Origin: Candidatus Daviesbacteria bacterium
Lineage (GTDB): Bacteria; Patescibacteriota; Microgenomatia; Daviesbacterales; UBA10151
Assembly (NCBI GenBank): GCA_016183225.1
Contig: JACPEZ010000031.1
Span: forward strand, 1-40,458
DNA length: 40,458 bases
Direction of reading: 5' to 3'
Part shown: one piece after another, positions 17,516-25,794 of the stretch
How positions within the stretch are numbered: the first letter of the stretch is position 1
Layout: the number at the start of each line of letters is the position of its first letter
Program-made: the position numbers and the translations under genes
The notes under the pieces: model-generated
Told to the model about the DNA's origin: nothing
The model's input: the letters and a program-made list of their open reading frames with translations, nothing else
Databases searched by the model: none

Positions 17516-17523
17516 TTATTTAT

Positions 17524-17595
17524 ATGAGTATAAACTCAATGAATTTAACCAAGAAAACTGCTAAAGCTACCTTCCAAAGGAGGGAGTTTTCGTAG
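17524..17595 (+). CDS. Putative leader peptide MSINSMNLTKKTAKATFQRREFS
   Basis: Short ORF ending at the 3' base of a hairpin upstream of an intrinsic terminator; rich in Lys/Thr/Met/Asn. Confidence 0.45.
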   Translation: MSINSMNLTKKTAKATFQRREFS

Positions 17596-17627
17596 TACAA
17601 TTTTTCTTTAAAAAAGAAAAAGCGAAG

Positions 17628-17650
17628 CCTCCCAACAGGGAGGTTTTTTT
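17628..17650 (+). terminator. Intrinsic terminator/attenuator CCTCCC-AACA-GGGAGG-T7 before the aspartokinase ORF
   Basis: Perfect 6-bp GC-rich stem followed by 7 T. Confidence 0.85.
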
Positions 17651-17682
17651 GTGCCTGTCCGCCTTTGGCGGAGAAAGAAAAT

Positions 17683-18570
17683 ATGAGTATAGAAAGATTG
17701 ATTGTTGCAAAATATGGCGGAACATCTTTGGCAAACGCTGAAAGATTTATTATGGTGGGAAATATCACAGATCAGGATCGTAGCCGTCGGGTGATAGTGC
17801 CTTCTGCTCCCGGGAAAGATGAGGATAATTGTATAAAAATTACTGATCTTTTAATAGATTGCGGGGAATCATCTTTTATGAATAGATCATATGCAGATAC
17901 TTTTGGTACGATCGAAAGGCGCTTCTTACAAATAGCAGAAGGACTGGGAGTTTACATTAATGATGATTTGGAAGAAGTAAAAAGCGGATTGAGGATAAAA
18001 AGAGAAAATCAAGAATTATCAGTTGCATGGGCAGCCTCCAGAGGAGAATGGCTTTCCGGAAAGATTTTATCCAGATTTTTGGGAGCAGAATTTGTTGATG
18101 CCGCAGAAATAATGAAATTTCAAAATGACGGGACATTTGACCAGGAAACATCCCACCCTTTAATAGCTCAAAGATTAAATGGCTTGGGGAGATTTGTAGT
18201 ACCCGGATTTTATGGACAGGATGAAGCAGGAAGAATCAGGACATTTTCCAGAGGCGGATCAGATATTACAGGAGCTAATCTGGCTGCTGCTTTACGGGCT
18301 GATATTTACGAAAACTGGACAGATACAAATGGTGTTCACACTGCCGATCCTAAGATAGTTCCCGAAGCTAGAACTATACTCTTTCTATTGTATGAAGAAA
18401 TGCAGGAACTGGGTTTTTTGGGAGCAAAAGTTCTGCACCCTTTGGCAGTTGATCCTGCTTGGGATAGGAATATTCCCATACATGTTCGTAATACATTTAA
18501 TCCTCGCCATCCCGGAACCTGGATTGCCTTTGCTAACTTCCCACTTGAAAAAAAGGCTCCTACGGCATAA
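17683..18570 (+). CDS. lysC: Aspartate kinase catalytic domain, no ACT domains
   Basis: VAKYGGTSLANAERF, VPSAPGKDEDNCIKITDLL, RGGSDITGANLAAALRADIYENWTDTNGVHTADPKIVPEA; ATG 17683 preferred. Confidence 0.85.
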   Translation: MSIERLIVAKYGGTSLANAERFIMVGNITDQDRSRRVIVPSAPGKDEDNCIKITDLLIDCGESSFMNRSYADTFGTIERRFLQIAEGLGVYINDDLEEVKSGLRIKRENQELSVAWAASRGEWLSGKILSRFLGAEFVDAAEIMKFQNDGTFDQETSHPLIAQRLNGLGRFVVPGFYGQDEAGRIRTFSRGGSDITGANLAAALRADIYENWTDTNGVHTADPKIVPEARTILFLLYEEMQELGFLGAKVLHPLAVDPAWDRNIPIHVRNTFNPRHPGTWIAFANFPLEKKAPTA

Positions 18571-18573
18571 AGT

Positions 18574-19197
18574 ATGGGGAATATGGATATTATCGGCACC
18601 CTGCCTGACTGGGTCTTAAAAGATTATATCAAAAAAGGCATTATTAAAATTGACCCTTTGCCAAAAGACTGGGAAGATAATGTTGATGAAGTTACTATTG
18701 ATTTTCATTTAGGAAACAGTTTGCGGGTTTTTACCGGTGACGGCTGGGATATTATTGACACCAAATTTACCACCAAACAGGAAATGGAGGGCATGATGAA
18801 GCTGGTTACCTTAAAACCGGGTCAGCCTTTTGTGCTGTCTGATAAAGATTTTGTCATTGCCACCACTAAAGAAAAACTAACTTTACCTAATGATATTGTG
18901 GGCCATTTGCACGGCAAATCTTCTTTAGCCCGTTTAGGGATTGCTGTTCATTCAACAGCCGCCCGTTTTGACCCGGGCTGGGACGGGCATCCGGTTTTGG
19001 AATTCGGCACTTTCTTAAAGGGTAAAAGAGTGGTTATTTATGAAGGATCACCCATTTGCGCTTTTTCTTTTGAAAAGTTGTCTGCATCTGTAAAAAGATC
19101 ATATAAAAAAAGTCCCAATAACAGATACGGGGGATCCAAATTGCCGGAAGTATCAAATTTAAGGGGTAAAAAACATGTCCGTTCTAGGTCTAGATGA
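18574..19197 (+). CDS. dcd: dCTP deaminase
   Basis: HGKSSLARLGIAVHSTAARFDPGWDGHPVLEF motif. Confidence 0.88.
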   Translation: MGNMDIIGTLPDWVLKDYIKKGIIKIDPLPKDWEDNVDEVTIDFHLGNSLRVFTGDGWDIIDTKFTTKQEMEGMMKLVTLKPGQPFVLSDKDFVIATTKEKLTLPNDIVGHLHGKSSLARLGIAVHSTAARFDPGWDGHPVLEFGTFLKGKRVVIYEGSPICAFSFEKLSASVKRSYKKSPNNRYGGSKLPEVSNLRGKKHVRSRSR

Positions 19198-19729
19198 AGT
19201 CCATCGTCGCATTAAAAGAGAAAAACTGATTGAAAACTTGGGTCAAAGAGAATTAAAAAATCCCGAAGGAGTGGGAGTAGATTTAAGATTGGGAGCTGTT
19301 TATAAAATTTCCTCCGGAGGAGCTTTTATTGAAGCGGATTTAGGTAAAAGAAAGGGAGTCAAGACAAAAGAAATTGCCAGATATAAAAACAGGGGAAAAC
19401 AGCCAGAAATAGTAATTAAGCCGGGAGATTATTATTTAGTGTCAACTGTGGAAGTAATCAACACCCCAACAGATCTGATGCCTGTAGTTTTCCCCAGAAC
19501 TTCTCTTTTTCGCGCGGGGCTGTTGCTTTTGAACTCTAAAACAGACCCGGGTTACAAAGGCACTTTAACCATGGGCTTAAAAAATTTGTCCGAGTTTGAG
19601 GTTAAACTGCAAATGGGAGCAAGAATCGCTAATATAGTCTTTTTCAAAATTGATGGTCAAACTGTGGCCTACCGCGGCCAGCATCAAGGTGGTAGAATTA
19701 GTCCGACAGATGCCGAACAGCAAGTCTAA
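19175..19729 (+). CDS. dCTP deaminase / dUTPase family protein (second copy)
   Basis: [40 protein letters not shown]. Confidence 0.85.
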   Translation: MSVLGLDEVHRRIKREKLIENLGQRELKNPEGVGVDLRLGAVYKISSGGAFIEADLGKRKGVKTKEIARYKNRGKQPEIVIKPGDYYLVSTVEVINTPTDLMPVVFPRTSLFRAGLLLLNSKTDPGYKGTLTMGLKNLSEFEVKLQMGARIANIVFFKIDGQTVAYRGQHQGGRISPTDAEQQV

Positions 19730-20645
19730 ACATCCCGAATTTGAGTATTTGGATTTATTAAAAGATATCCTGAAAAATGGAGTAAACAAACCTGTGTTTA
19801 ATAATCCCGGGGTCTATATAAAGTCTGTTTTTGGCAGACAAATCAGATTTGATCTGTCCAAAGGCTTTCCGCTTTTGACCACCAAAAAGGTTTTTTTGCG
19901 GGGGATTATTCATGAGCTGCTCTGGTTTCTAAAAGGGGACTCAAACATTAAATATCTGGTTGATAATGACGTGCATATCTGGGACGAGTGGGCCTACAAA
20001 AATTACAAGGGAAAGTTGACACAGGAAGAATTTATACAAAAAATAAAAAATAATGAGAAATTTGCCAAGAAATGGGGAGAACTGGGGGATGTTTATGGGG
20101 TACAGTGGAGAAAATGGCCGGCATCTGAGGGCCGCAGAATTGATCAGCTTGCCTGGGCCATTGCGAAATTAAAAACCACCCCTTACCGCCGTTCAATTCT
20201 GGTTTCTGCCTGGAATCCCGAGTTTATCTATGAAATGGCAGCTTCTCGTGAAAAATCTGTCGCTCTGCCACCCTGTCATACGCTTTTTCAGTTTAATGTG
20301 GCTGGGGGTCGGTTATCATTACAGCTTTATCAGCGTAGCGCCGACATGTTTTTGGGAGTGCCTTTTAATATTGCCAGTTACGCGCTGCTGACCCTGATTA
20401 TTGCTCAAGTAACAGGTCTTAAGCCGGGAGATTTTATCCATACTTTTGGTGACGTACATATTTATAGTAACCACATGGTTCAAGTTAAAGAGCAGTTGAA
20501 AAGAAAACCCCGGCCTTTTCCTAAAATGAAGATTAACTCTAAAGTTAAAAATATCGATGATTTTAAGTTCGAAGACTTTACTTTAGAAAATTATGACCCG
20601 TATCCTCCGATAAAAGGGGAAGTAACAGTAGTAGGAGGATTTTGA
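19710..20645 (+). CDS. thyA: Thymidylate synthase
   Basis: [13 protein letters not shown] active-site Cys; [31 protein letters not shown]. Confidence 0.96.
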   Translation: MPNSKSKHPEFEYLDLLKDILKNGVNKPVFNNPGVYIKSVFGRQIRFDLSKGFPLLTTKKVFLRGIIHELLWFLKGDSNIKYLVDNDVHIWDEWAYKNYKGKLTQEEFIQKIKNNEKFAKKWGELGDVYGVQWRKWPASEGRRIDQLAWAIAKLKTTPYRRSILVSAWNPEFIYEMAASREKSVALPPCHTLFQFNVAGGRLSLQLYQRSADMFLGVPFNIASYALLTLIIAQVTGLKPGDFIHTFGDVHIYSNHMVQVKEQLKRKPRPFPKMKINSKVKNIDDFKFEDFTLENYDPYPPIKGEVTVVGGF

Positions 20646-20648
20646 AAG

Positions 20649-20696
20649 AATCTAGAATTCAGAATCTAGAGTTCAGAATTTAAGTTATGAATCTAG
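20649..20696. repeat. Heptamer array AATCTAG/AATTCAG/AATCTAG/AGTTCAG/AATTTAA ... AATCTAG
   Basis: Five consecutive 7-nt units in register. Confidence 0.85.
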
Positions 20697-20893
20697 AATT
20701 AAATAAGAAAAGAAACATTAATTATTTTCAAATAGCACTGAAGTCCGCCTCTGAAACTCTTTACTGGCTTGCGTTATTAAAAGAAATAGATACTAATAAA
20801 GAAGAAATTGATAATCTCGTTCAAGAGTGTGTAGAGATTAAGAAAATAGTATCGACTATAATATTAAATACTAAAAGTAATTCTAAATTCTAA
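20687..20893 (+). pseudogene. C-terminal fragment of a four-helix-bundle (23S IVS-type) protein
   Basis: LKSASETLYWLALLKEIDTNKEEIDNLVQECVEIKKIVSTII matches the C-terminal half of the family only; both ends encoded by heptamer array. Confidence 0.6.
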
Positions 20894-20899
20894 ATTATG
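20879..20899. repeat. Heptamers AATTCTA/AATTCTA/AATTATG; last unit contains the folA ATG
   Basis: Direct reading. Confidence 0.8.
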
Positions 20900-21370
20900 A
20901 GAATAAACATTATTGTGGCAGTGGCCGGTAAAAAAAGAGTTATTGGAAAAAAAGGGGCTTTGCCCTGGTATATTCCGCAGGAGCTAAAAAGATTTAAAGA
21001 AGTGACCATGGGACATCCTATTATCATGGGTAGAAAAACTCATGAATCAATAGGCAGGGCTTTACCGGGTCGAACAAATATTGTGATCACTCATGAACCA
21101 AATTACAAAGCATTGGGGTGTATTGTTGTTCATTCTTTGGAGGAAGCTTTCCAACAAACTAAAAATGATGAAGTATTTATTATCGGAGGAGGCCAGATAT
21201 ATGCGGAAGCTTTACCTCTGGCAGATAAGCTATATTTAACTTATATAGATAAAGAAGTAGAAGGCGATGTCTTTTTCCCGGATTATTCTGATTTTAAAAA
21301 GATAGTTTATGAGTCCCCCTGGCAGGAACATGAAGGATTCAGGTATAAATTTTTAGAGCTTGAAAGATAA
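20897..21370 (+). CDS. folA: Dihydrofolate reductase
   Basis: VIGKKGALPWYIPQELKRFKEVTMGHPIIMGRKTHESIGRALPGRTNIVIT. Confidence 0.96.
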   Translation: MRINIIVAVAGKKRVIGKKGALPWYIPQELKRFKEVTMGHPIIMGRKTHESIGRALPGRTNIVITHEPNYKALGCIVVHSLEEAFQQTKNDEVFIIGGGQIYAEALPLADKLYLTYIDKEVEGDVFFPDYSDFKKIVYESPWQEHEGFRYKFLELER

Positions 21371-21388
21371 TCTATTCTTTGTTAGAAT
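21360..21388 (+). promoter_or_regulatory. rpsB promoter TTGAAA-N17-TAGAAT
   Basis: Exact 17-nt spacing; leader of ~60 nt follows. Confidence 0.65.
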
Positions 21389-21402
21389 ACTTTTATTACA
21401 CA

Positions 21403-21444
21403 CCCGTAGTATTTAAGTCTCTGGAACTACAGACTGCGGGGAGG
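21403..21444 (+). promoter_or_regulatory. Structured rpsB leader: CCCGTAGT/ACTGCGGG stem overlapping the Shine-Dalgarno GGAGG
   Basis: 8-bp complementary arms (one G.U) at 21403-21410 and 21433-21440. Confidence 0.5.
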
Positions 21445-21454
21445 AAAAGAGACT

Positions 21455-22300
21455 ATGTACAAATTACCAACATTGGAAGAACTGCTGGAAGCAGGTGTTC
21501 ATTTTGGACACCAGGTCCGCCGCGGCCATCCGCGGATGAAACCCTATATTTACGGTGCCAAAGATGGGGTTCATATTATTGACCTGACAAAATCAGAACA
21601 GCTTTTAAAAGAGGCCTGTGAATATGTTTACAATCTGGGCAAAGAAGGAAAAGTTTTACTTTTGGTAGGCACCAAAAAACAGGCCAAACCCATTATTGAG
21701 GAGCTGGCCAAGGCAATCGGCGCCCCTTTTATGATTAACAGATGGGTGGGCGGATATTTGACCAACTTTGACGAGATCCAGAAAAATATCAAAAAGTTAA
21801 AAGAATATTTGGAGCAGAAAGAAAAAGGGAGCTTAAGCAAATACACCAAAAAGGAACAGTTGCTGCTGGAGCGGAAAATGGGCAAAGTCAAGTTAGATTT
21901 TAGTGGAGTGATGGATCTTGCCAAACTGCCCGATGCCATTTTTGTAACAGATGCAGTCTCGGATAATATTGCCATCAGGGAGGCCAATCGTTTGGGGATT
22001 AAAGTGGTGGCCATTGCCGATTCCAATGCCGATCCCACTCAAATTGATTATCTTATTCCCGGTAACGATGATGCCATCAAAAGTATTAAAATACTGGTAG
22101 AGACTGTGGCCGGAGCTTATGGTGAGGGCAAAAATGAAGCGGGTAAAGCGGCGGAAAAACTGGCTAAGAAAGAATCCGCCTCCGTTAAAACTTCGGCGGA
22201 CAAGGAAATATTGCCGGAGGAATTAAAGGAAGAGGTGGCAGCAGTAGAAGAATTGGTGGAAAAGAAGGCGGTGAAAGATGCGGAAAGGATAGTAGAATGA
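21455..22300 (+). CDS. rpsB: 30S ribosomal protein S2
   Basis: LEAGVHFGHQVRRGHPRMKPYIYG; MINRWVGGYLTNF. Confidence 0.97.
   Translation: MYKLPTLEELLEAGVHFGHQVRRGHPRMKPYIYGAKDGVHIIDLTKSEQLLKEACEYVYNLGKEGKVLLLVGTKKQAKPIIEELAKAIGAPFMINRWVGGYLTNFDEIQKNIKKLKEYLEQKEKGSLSKYTKKEQLLLERKMGKVKLDFSGVMDLAKLPDAIFVTDAVSDNIAIREANRLGIKVVAIADSNADPTQIDYLIPGNDDAIKSIKILVETVAGAYGEGKNEAGKAAEKLAKKESASVKTSADKEILPEELKEEVAAVEELVEKKAVKDAERIVE
22175..22200. repeat. Palindromic GC-rich element TCCGCCTCCGTTAAAACTTCGGCGGA inside the rpsB C-terminal extension
   Basis: TCCGCC/GGCGGA arms; encodes ESASVKTSAD in frame. Confidence 0.6.
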
Positions 22301-22746
22301 AGATAGATGATATTAAAAAATTGCGGGAGGAGACAGGAGCCGGGATTGCCGACTGTAAAGAGGCCCTGAAAGAGAGCAATGGAGATATGGCTAAAGCTAA
22401 AGGGTGGTTAAAACAACGCGGAGTTATGATTGCATCAAATAAAACTAGTCGGCCAACAGGTGCCGGAATAGTTGATACTTACATCCACCATACACTAAAT
22501 AGCGGCGCAACAGTAGTTATGGGAACAGAGACTGATTTTGTTGCACGCAACCCTGAATTTAAAGAATTTGCACACGATATTGCTCAACAAGTTACCGCTA
22601 GCGGTACACAACAGGTTGAAAATTTATTAAAAGAGCCATGGATTAAAGACGACACTAAATCTATTGGCGATCTGCTGAACGAAAAGATTGCTAAATTCGG
22701 AGAGAATATTACAATTCAGGAAGTTAAGAGATTCGAAGTTAAATAA
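22297..22746 (+). CDS. tsf: Elongation factor Ts (short form)
   Basis: LREETGAGIADCKEALKESNGDMAKAKGWLKQRG; TDFVARNPEF. Confidence 0.95.
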   Translation: MKIDDIKKLREETGAGIADCKEALKESNGDMAKAKGWLKQRGVMIASNKTSRPTGAGIVDTYIHHTLNSGATVVMGTETDFVARNPEFKEFAHDIAQQVTASGTQQVENLLKEPWIKDDTKSIGDLLNEKIAKFGENITIQEVKRFEVK

Positions 22747-22748
22747 TA

Positions 22749-23303
22749 ATGGATCCAATACTTACTGAACCAAGCCAAAAAATAGATGCAGCCTTGCATC
22801 ATTTCAAGATGGAGATTGCCGGGATCAGGGCCGGTAGGGCTAATCCGGCCTTGATAGAAAATATCCCGGTGGAAGCTTATGGAGGAAAAATGAAACTGGT
22901 GGAAGTTGGCAATATTTCCGCTCCACAACCGACTCTTTTAACAGTTCAGGTTTGGGATGCCTCAATTTTGGATACGGTCATCAAGGCCATTCAGGAAGCC
23001 AACCTGGGGTTAAATCCATCAAATGAAGGGACTTTAATCCGCTTGCCCATTCCGCCACTTACGGCCGAGCGACGCGAAGAATTTATTAAGCTCTTGCATC
23101 AGAAAATAGAAGAGGCGCGGGTTTCCATCAGGCAAACCAGACATGATTTTAGAAATACCTGGAAAAGTTCCCAGGAAGCAGGCGAGTTCGGTGAAGATGA
23201 GTTTTTCAGAAGAGAAAAATTGTTACAAGAGCTCGTGGATAAAAAGATACTAGAGATAGAGCAGTTAGGAAAAACGAAGGAAGATGAATTAACACAATTA
23301 TAA
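22749..23303 (+). CDS. frr: Ribosome recycling factor
   Basis: GIRAGRANPALIENIPVEAYGG; IPPLTAERREEFIKLLHQKIEEARVSIRQTRHD. Confidence 0.96.
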   Translation: MDPILTEPSQKIDAALHHFKMEIAGIRAGRANPALIENIPVEAYGGKMKLVEVGNISAPQPTLLTVQVWDASILDTVIKAIQEANLGLNPSNEGTLIRLPIPPLTAERREEFIKLLHQKIEEARVSIRQTRHDFRNTWKSSQEAGEFGEDEFFRREKLLQELVDKKILEIEQLGKTKEDELTQL

Positions 23304-23305
23304 TG

Positions 23306-23405
23306 TCAAAGTTCAAATGTCAAATTTCAAATCAATATCAAATGAATAAATATTAAAACTTTTGAAATTTAGATTTCATTTGTAATTTGGATTTTGGAAT
23401 TTTTA
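23306..23405. repeat. Heptamer array TCAAAGT/TCAAATG/TCAAATT/TCAAATC with inverted counterpart, between frr and rseP
   Basis: Four units in register; 8-bp inverted repeat CAAATGAA (23339-23346)/TTCATTTG (23375-23382). Confidence 0.8.
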
Positions 23406-23407
23406 GT

Positions 23408-24478
23408 ATGTTGTTTTCAATCATAATTTTTGTATTAACTTTATTAGTTTTAGTAGTTATCCATGAATTTGGGCATTTCCTGCTGGCCAAAAAATTTGGC
23501 ATTAAAGTTAAAGAATTCGGGTTTGGCATTCCTCCCCGCTTGTGGGGCAAAAAGATCGGGGAAACCATTTATTCCATTAACTGGCTGCCTTTCGGCGGTT
23601 TTGTCAAACTGCTGGGGGAGGAAGATCAAAAAGAGGGTTCTCCCTCCCGTAATTTTGCCCGCAAACCGGTTTTCCAGCGAATAGTGGTTGTTATTGCGGG
23701 TGTGGTGATGAATTTGATTTTGGCCTGGGTGCTTTTTTACATTGTTATTGCGGCCCAAAATTTTCGGGTAATTACCCCTGCTCTGGAACCCGGAGTTTAT
23801 ATTGGTAGAGTGGAAGAAAACTTTCCGGCTAAAGAGGCCGGAATAAAACCCGGGGACAGGCTTTTGTCTGTGGACGGTAAAGCAGTTTCCTCTTTTGATG
23901 AGGCCAGGAGTTTAATCAAGGAGAAAGAGTCAGCAATTTCACTGCAATTGCAGGATAGTAAAGGAGTAAGAGAAGTTGTGCTGACTGCTAAAGAAGTTGG
24001 CGGAGAAAGATTAATCGGAGTGGTCTTTGCCCCGTTTTTAATTAAAGAATATAAAACTCCGGTTGAGAAAATATTTTCCGGCATAACTTATTCTTTTGAT
24101 TTAACCAGATTAACTTTCATGGGGCTTGGCAAAACCATTACTCAATTAATTTCCGGACAGTTTGGACAGGTGTCCCAACAGGTCAGCGGGCCGGTAGGTA
24201 TTGCCGCCATGTCCGGTGAAATTTTGCAGGGCGGCTGGCAGGCAGCTATACCGTACCTATGGTTTGTGGGGATAATCTCTCTAACTCTGGCTATTTTTAA
24301 CATTTTTCCCATCCCGGCCCTGGACGGGGGGCGGTTGCTTTTTCTTTTAATAGAGGCCCTAACCGGCAAGAAAGTTAAATCTGAAATAGAAAATCTTATA
24401 CATCAAGTCGGCTTTGCCATTTTAATTACCCTGGCTCTTTTAATTACCTATTCCGACATTAAAAAGTTCTTTATTTAA
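23408..24478 (+). CDS. rseP: RseP/S2P-type site-2 protease with PDZ domain
   Basis: VVIHEFGHFLLAKKFG (HExxH), PDZ AKEAGIKPGDRLLSVDG, FNIFPIPALDGGRL. Confidence 0.92.
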   Translation: MLFSIIIFVLTLLVLVVIHEFGHFLLAKKFGIKVKEFGFGIPPRLWGKKIGETIYSINWLPFGGFVKLLGEEDQKEGSPSRNFARKPVFQRIVVVIAGVVMNLILAWVLFYIVIAAQNFRVITPALEPGVYIGRVEENFPAKEAGIKPGDRLLSVDGKAVSSFDEARSLIKEKESAISLQLQDSKGVREVVLTAKEVGGERLIGVVFAPFLIKEYKTPVEKIFSGITYSFDLTRLTFMGLGKTITQLISGQFGQVSQQVSGPVGIAAMSGEILQGGWQAAIPYLWFVGIISLTLAIFNIFPIPALDGGRLLFLLIEALTGKKVKSEIENLIHQVGFAILITLALLITYSDIKKFFI

Positions 24479-24517
24479 TGTAACTTGACAAAAGTAATGT
24501 AAAGTGGTATAATGTAA
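24476..24517 (+). promoter_or_regulatory. TTGACA-N17-TATAAT promoter with three direct TAATGTAA repeats (24476, 24495, 24510)
   Basis: Direct reading; ATG 24521 is 7 nt past the -10. Confidence 0.75.
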
Positions 24518-24520
24518 TGT

Positions 24521-24772
24521 ATGACATATTTAGTATCAATTACCTCACAGGGGCAAATTAGCATTCCAATTCAGCTTCGTCGAAAGTTTGGTTTAGAAAA
24601 AACCCAAAAAGCCATTGTTTCGGATGATGCAGATAAAATAATTATTGAACCGGTTCAGGATTTCTTAGAACTTAAAGGATCACTAAAAACTAAAATAAAG
24701 AAAACTCCAAGACAAATCCGCCGTGCCTTTGAAGAATATTTAGCACAGGAAGCAATCAAGGGCCTAAGATGA
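24521..24772 (+). CDS. AbrB/SpoVT-type antitoxin
   Basis: VSITSQGQISIPIQLRRKFGLEKTQKAIV. Confidence 0.85.
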   Translation: MTYLVSITSQGQISIPIQLRRKFGLEKTQKAIVSDDADKIIIEPVQDFLELKGSLKTKIKKTPRQIRRAFEEYLAQEAIKGLR

Positions 24773-25155
24773 ATAGAGTGGTTCTTGATACGAATGTTTT
24801 TTTGCGCATTTTATTAAATGATATACCGGAGCAAGTAAAACAGGCAGAAAGAATTCTTCAGCAGGGGAAGACAGGAAGAAGAATTTTAATTGTTCCCCAA
24901 GCCGTGATTTTTGAGATAGCTTTTGCTCTTGAAAAAATTTACTATTTCCCTAAAGAAAATATTATTGATAGATTAAGCTCTATTCTTTCTTCCGGTTATT
25001 TTCAAATTCAAGACAGTGATATCTTTAAAGATACGATTGAAATTTACAAACAAAAAAATTTATCATTGGTAGATTGTTTTCTATATGCATTTTCCTTAAA
25101 AAACAAGGCAGAACTTTTTACTTTTGACAAAAATTTGCAAAAATTTAAAGAATAA
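24769..25155 (+). CDS. PIN-domain toxin
   Basis: NRVVLDTNVFLRILLND ... LSLVDCFLYAFSLKNKAELFTFDKNLQKF. Confidence 0.88.
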   Translation: MNRVVLDTNVFLRILLNDIPEQVKQAERILQQGKTGRRILIVPQAVIFEIAFALEKIYYFPKENIIDRLSSILSSGYFQIQDSDIFKDTIEIYKQKNLSLVDCFLYAFSLKNKAELFTFDKNLQKFKE

Positions 25156-25176
25156 GATAGAGAGTTAAATAATTTC

Positions 25177-25692
25177 ATGGAAGGTTTATCACCCGAAGGC
25201 CTTACAACCGTAAATAGAGAATTATTTAGAAAGATATATAGACTATTTCCTGATTCTGGCGACCGCCTTATAACTTTTAAGAAGGGAAACGAATTAGTGG
25301 AGATGGGAAGAATTTTACATCCTGATGAAGGAAGGGAGGAAGAAGATTTTCCCCTCGTTCCAGTAACATTGTCTCGCCCTCTGGTAAGTTTTATGATTGC
25401 ACATCAAGGGATTTTAGTTCCCGTTACCACTCCATATGGCATTCTTTTAGATCTATGCATTGGTCAAGATGGTAGATTATGCCACTTTAGTAATTTTTAC
25501 GACTTTGACAGAAGAGGTAATGGCGTAAAGCACGAAATAGTAGATCCCGATACGACAGACTATGGTTCTCCGGAAGAAGCTATTCTGAATGTAATGGGCA
25601 AGGAATTTGTAGATCAAGTTCCACGGCTTGAATTTGTGCCTAAAGAAGATGATACCAGAGTTGTGCCTTTAACGATCGGGATTATGAAATAA
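25177..25692 (+). CDS. Hypothetical protein
   Basis: 171-aa ORF with plausible codon content; no family recognised. Confidence 0.55.
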   Translation: MEGLSPEGLTTVNRELFRKIYRLFPDSGDRLITFKKGNELVEMGRILHPDEGREEEDFPLVPVTLSRPLVSFMIAHQGILVPVTTPYGILLDLCIGQDGRLCHFSNFYDFDRRGNGVKHEIVDPDTTDYGSPEEAILNVMGKEFVDQVPRLEFVPKEDDTRVVPLTIGIMK

Positions 25693-25794
25693 TAAGGGGT
25701 ACTTTAAGTGAGATAGAACAGGGAAAGTGGAATAGACTAAGAAGATAAAGGATTTGCTTTTTGTTTTCTATTTGTGTTAGTATAAAATCATTAA

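Noticed and set aside
20649-20699. CRISPR array call for the short tandem repeats
   Set aside because: Units are 7 nt, degenerate and without spacers; not CRISPR-like.
23387-23408. rseP start at 23387 inside the heptamer array
   Set aside because: ATG at 23408 directly precedes the expected TM start MLFSIIIFVLTLLVL; the upstream start is a TTG within repeat sequence.
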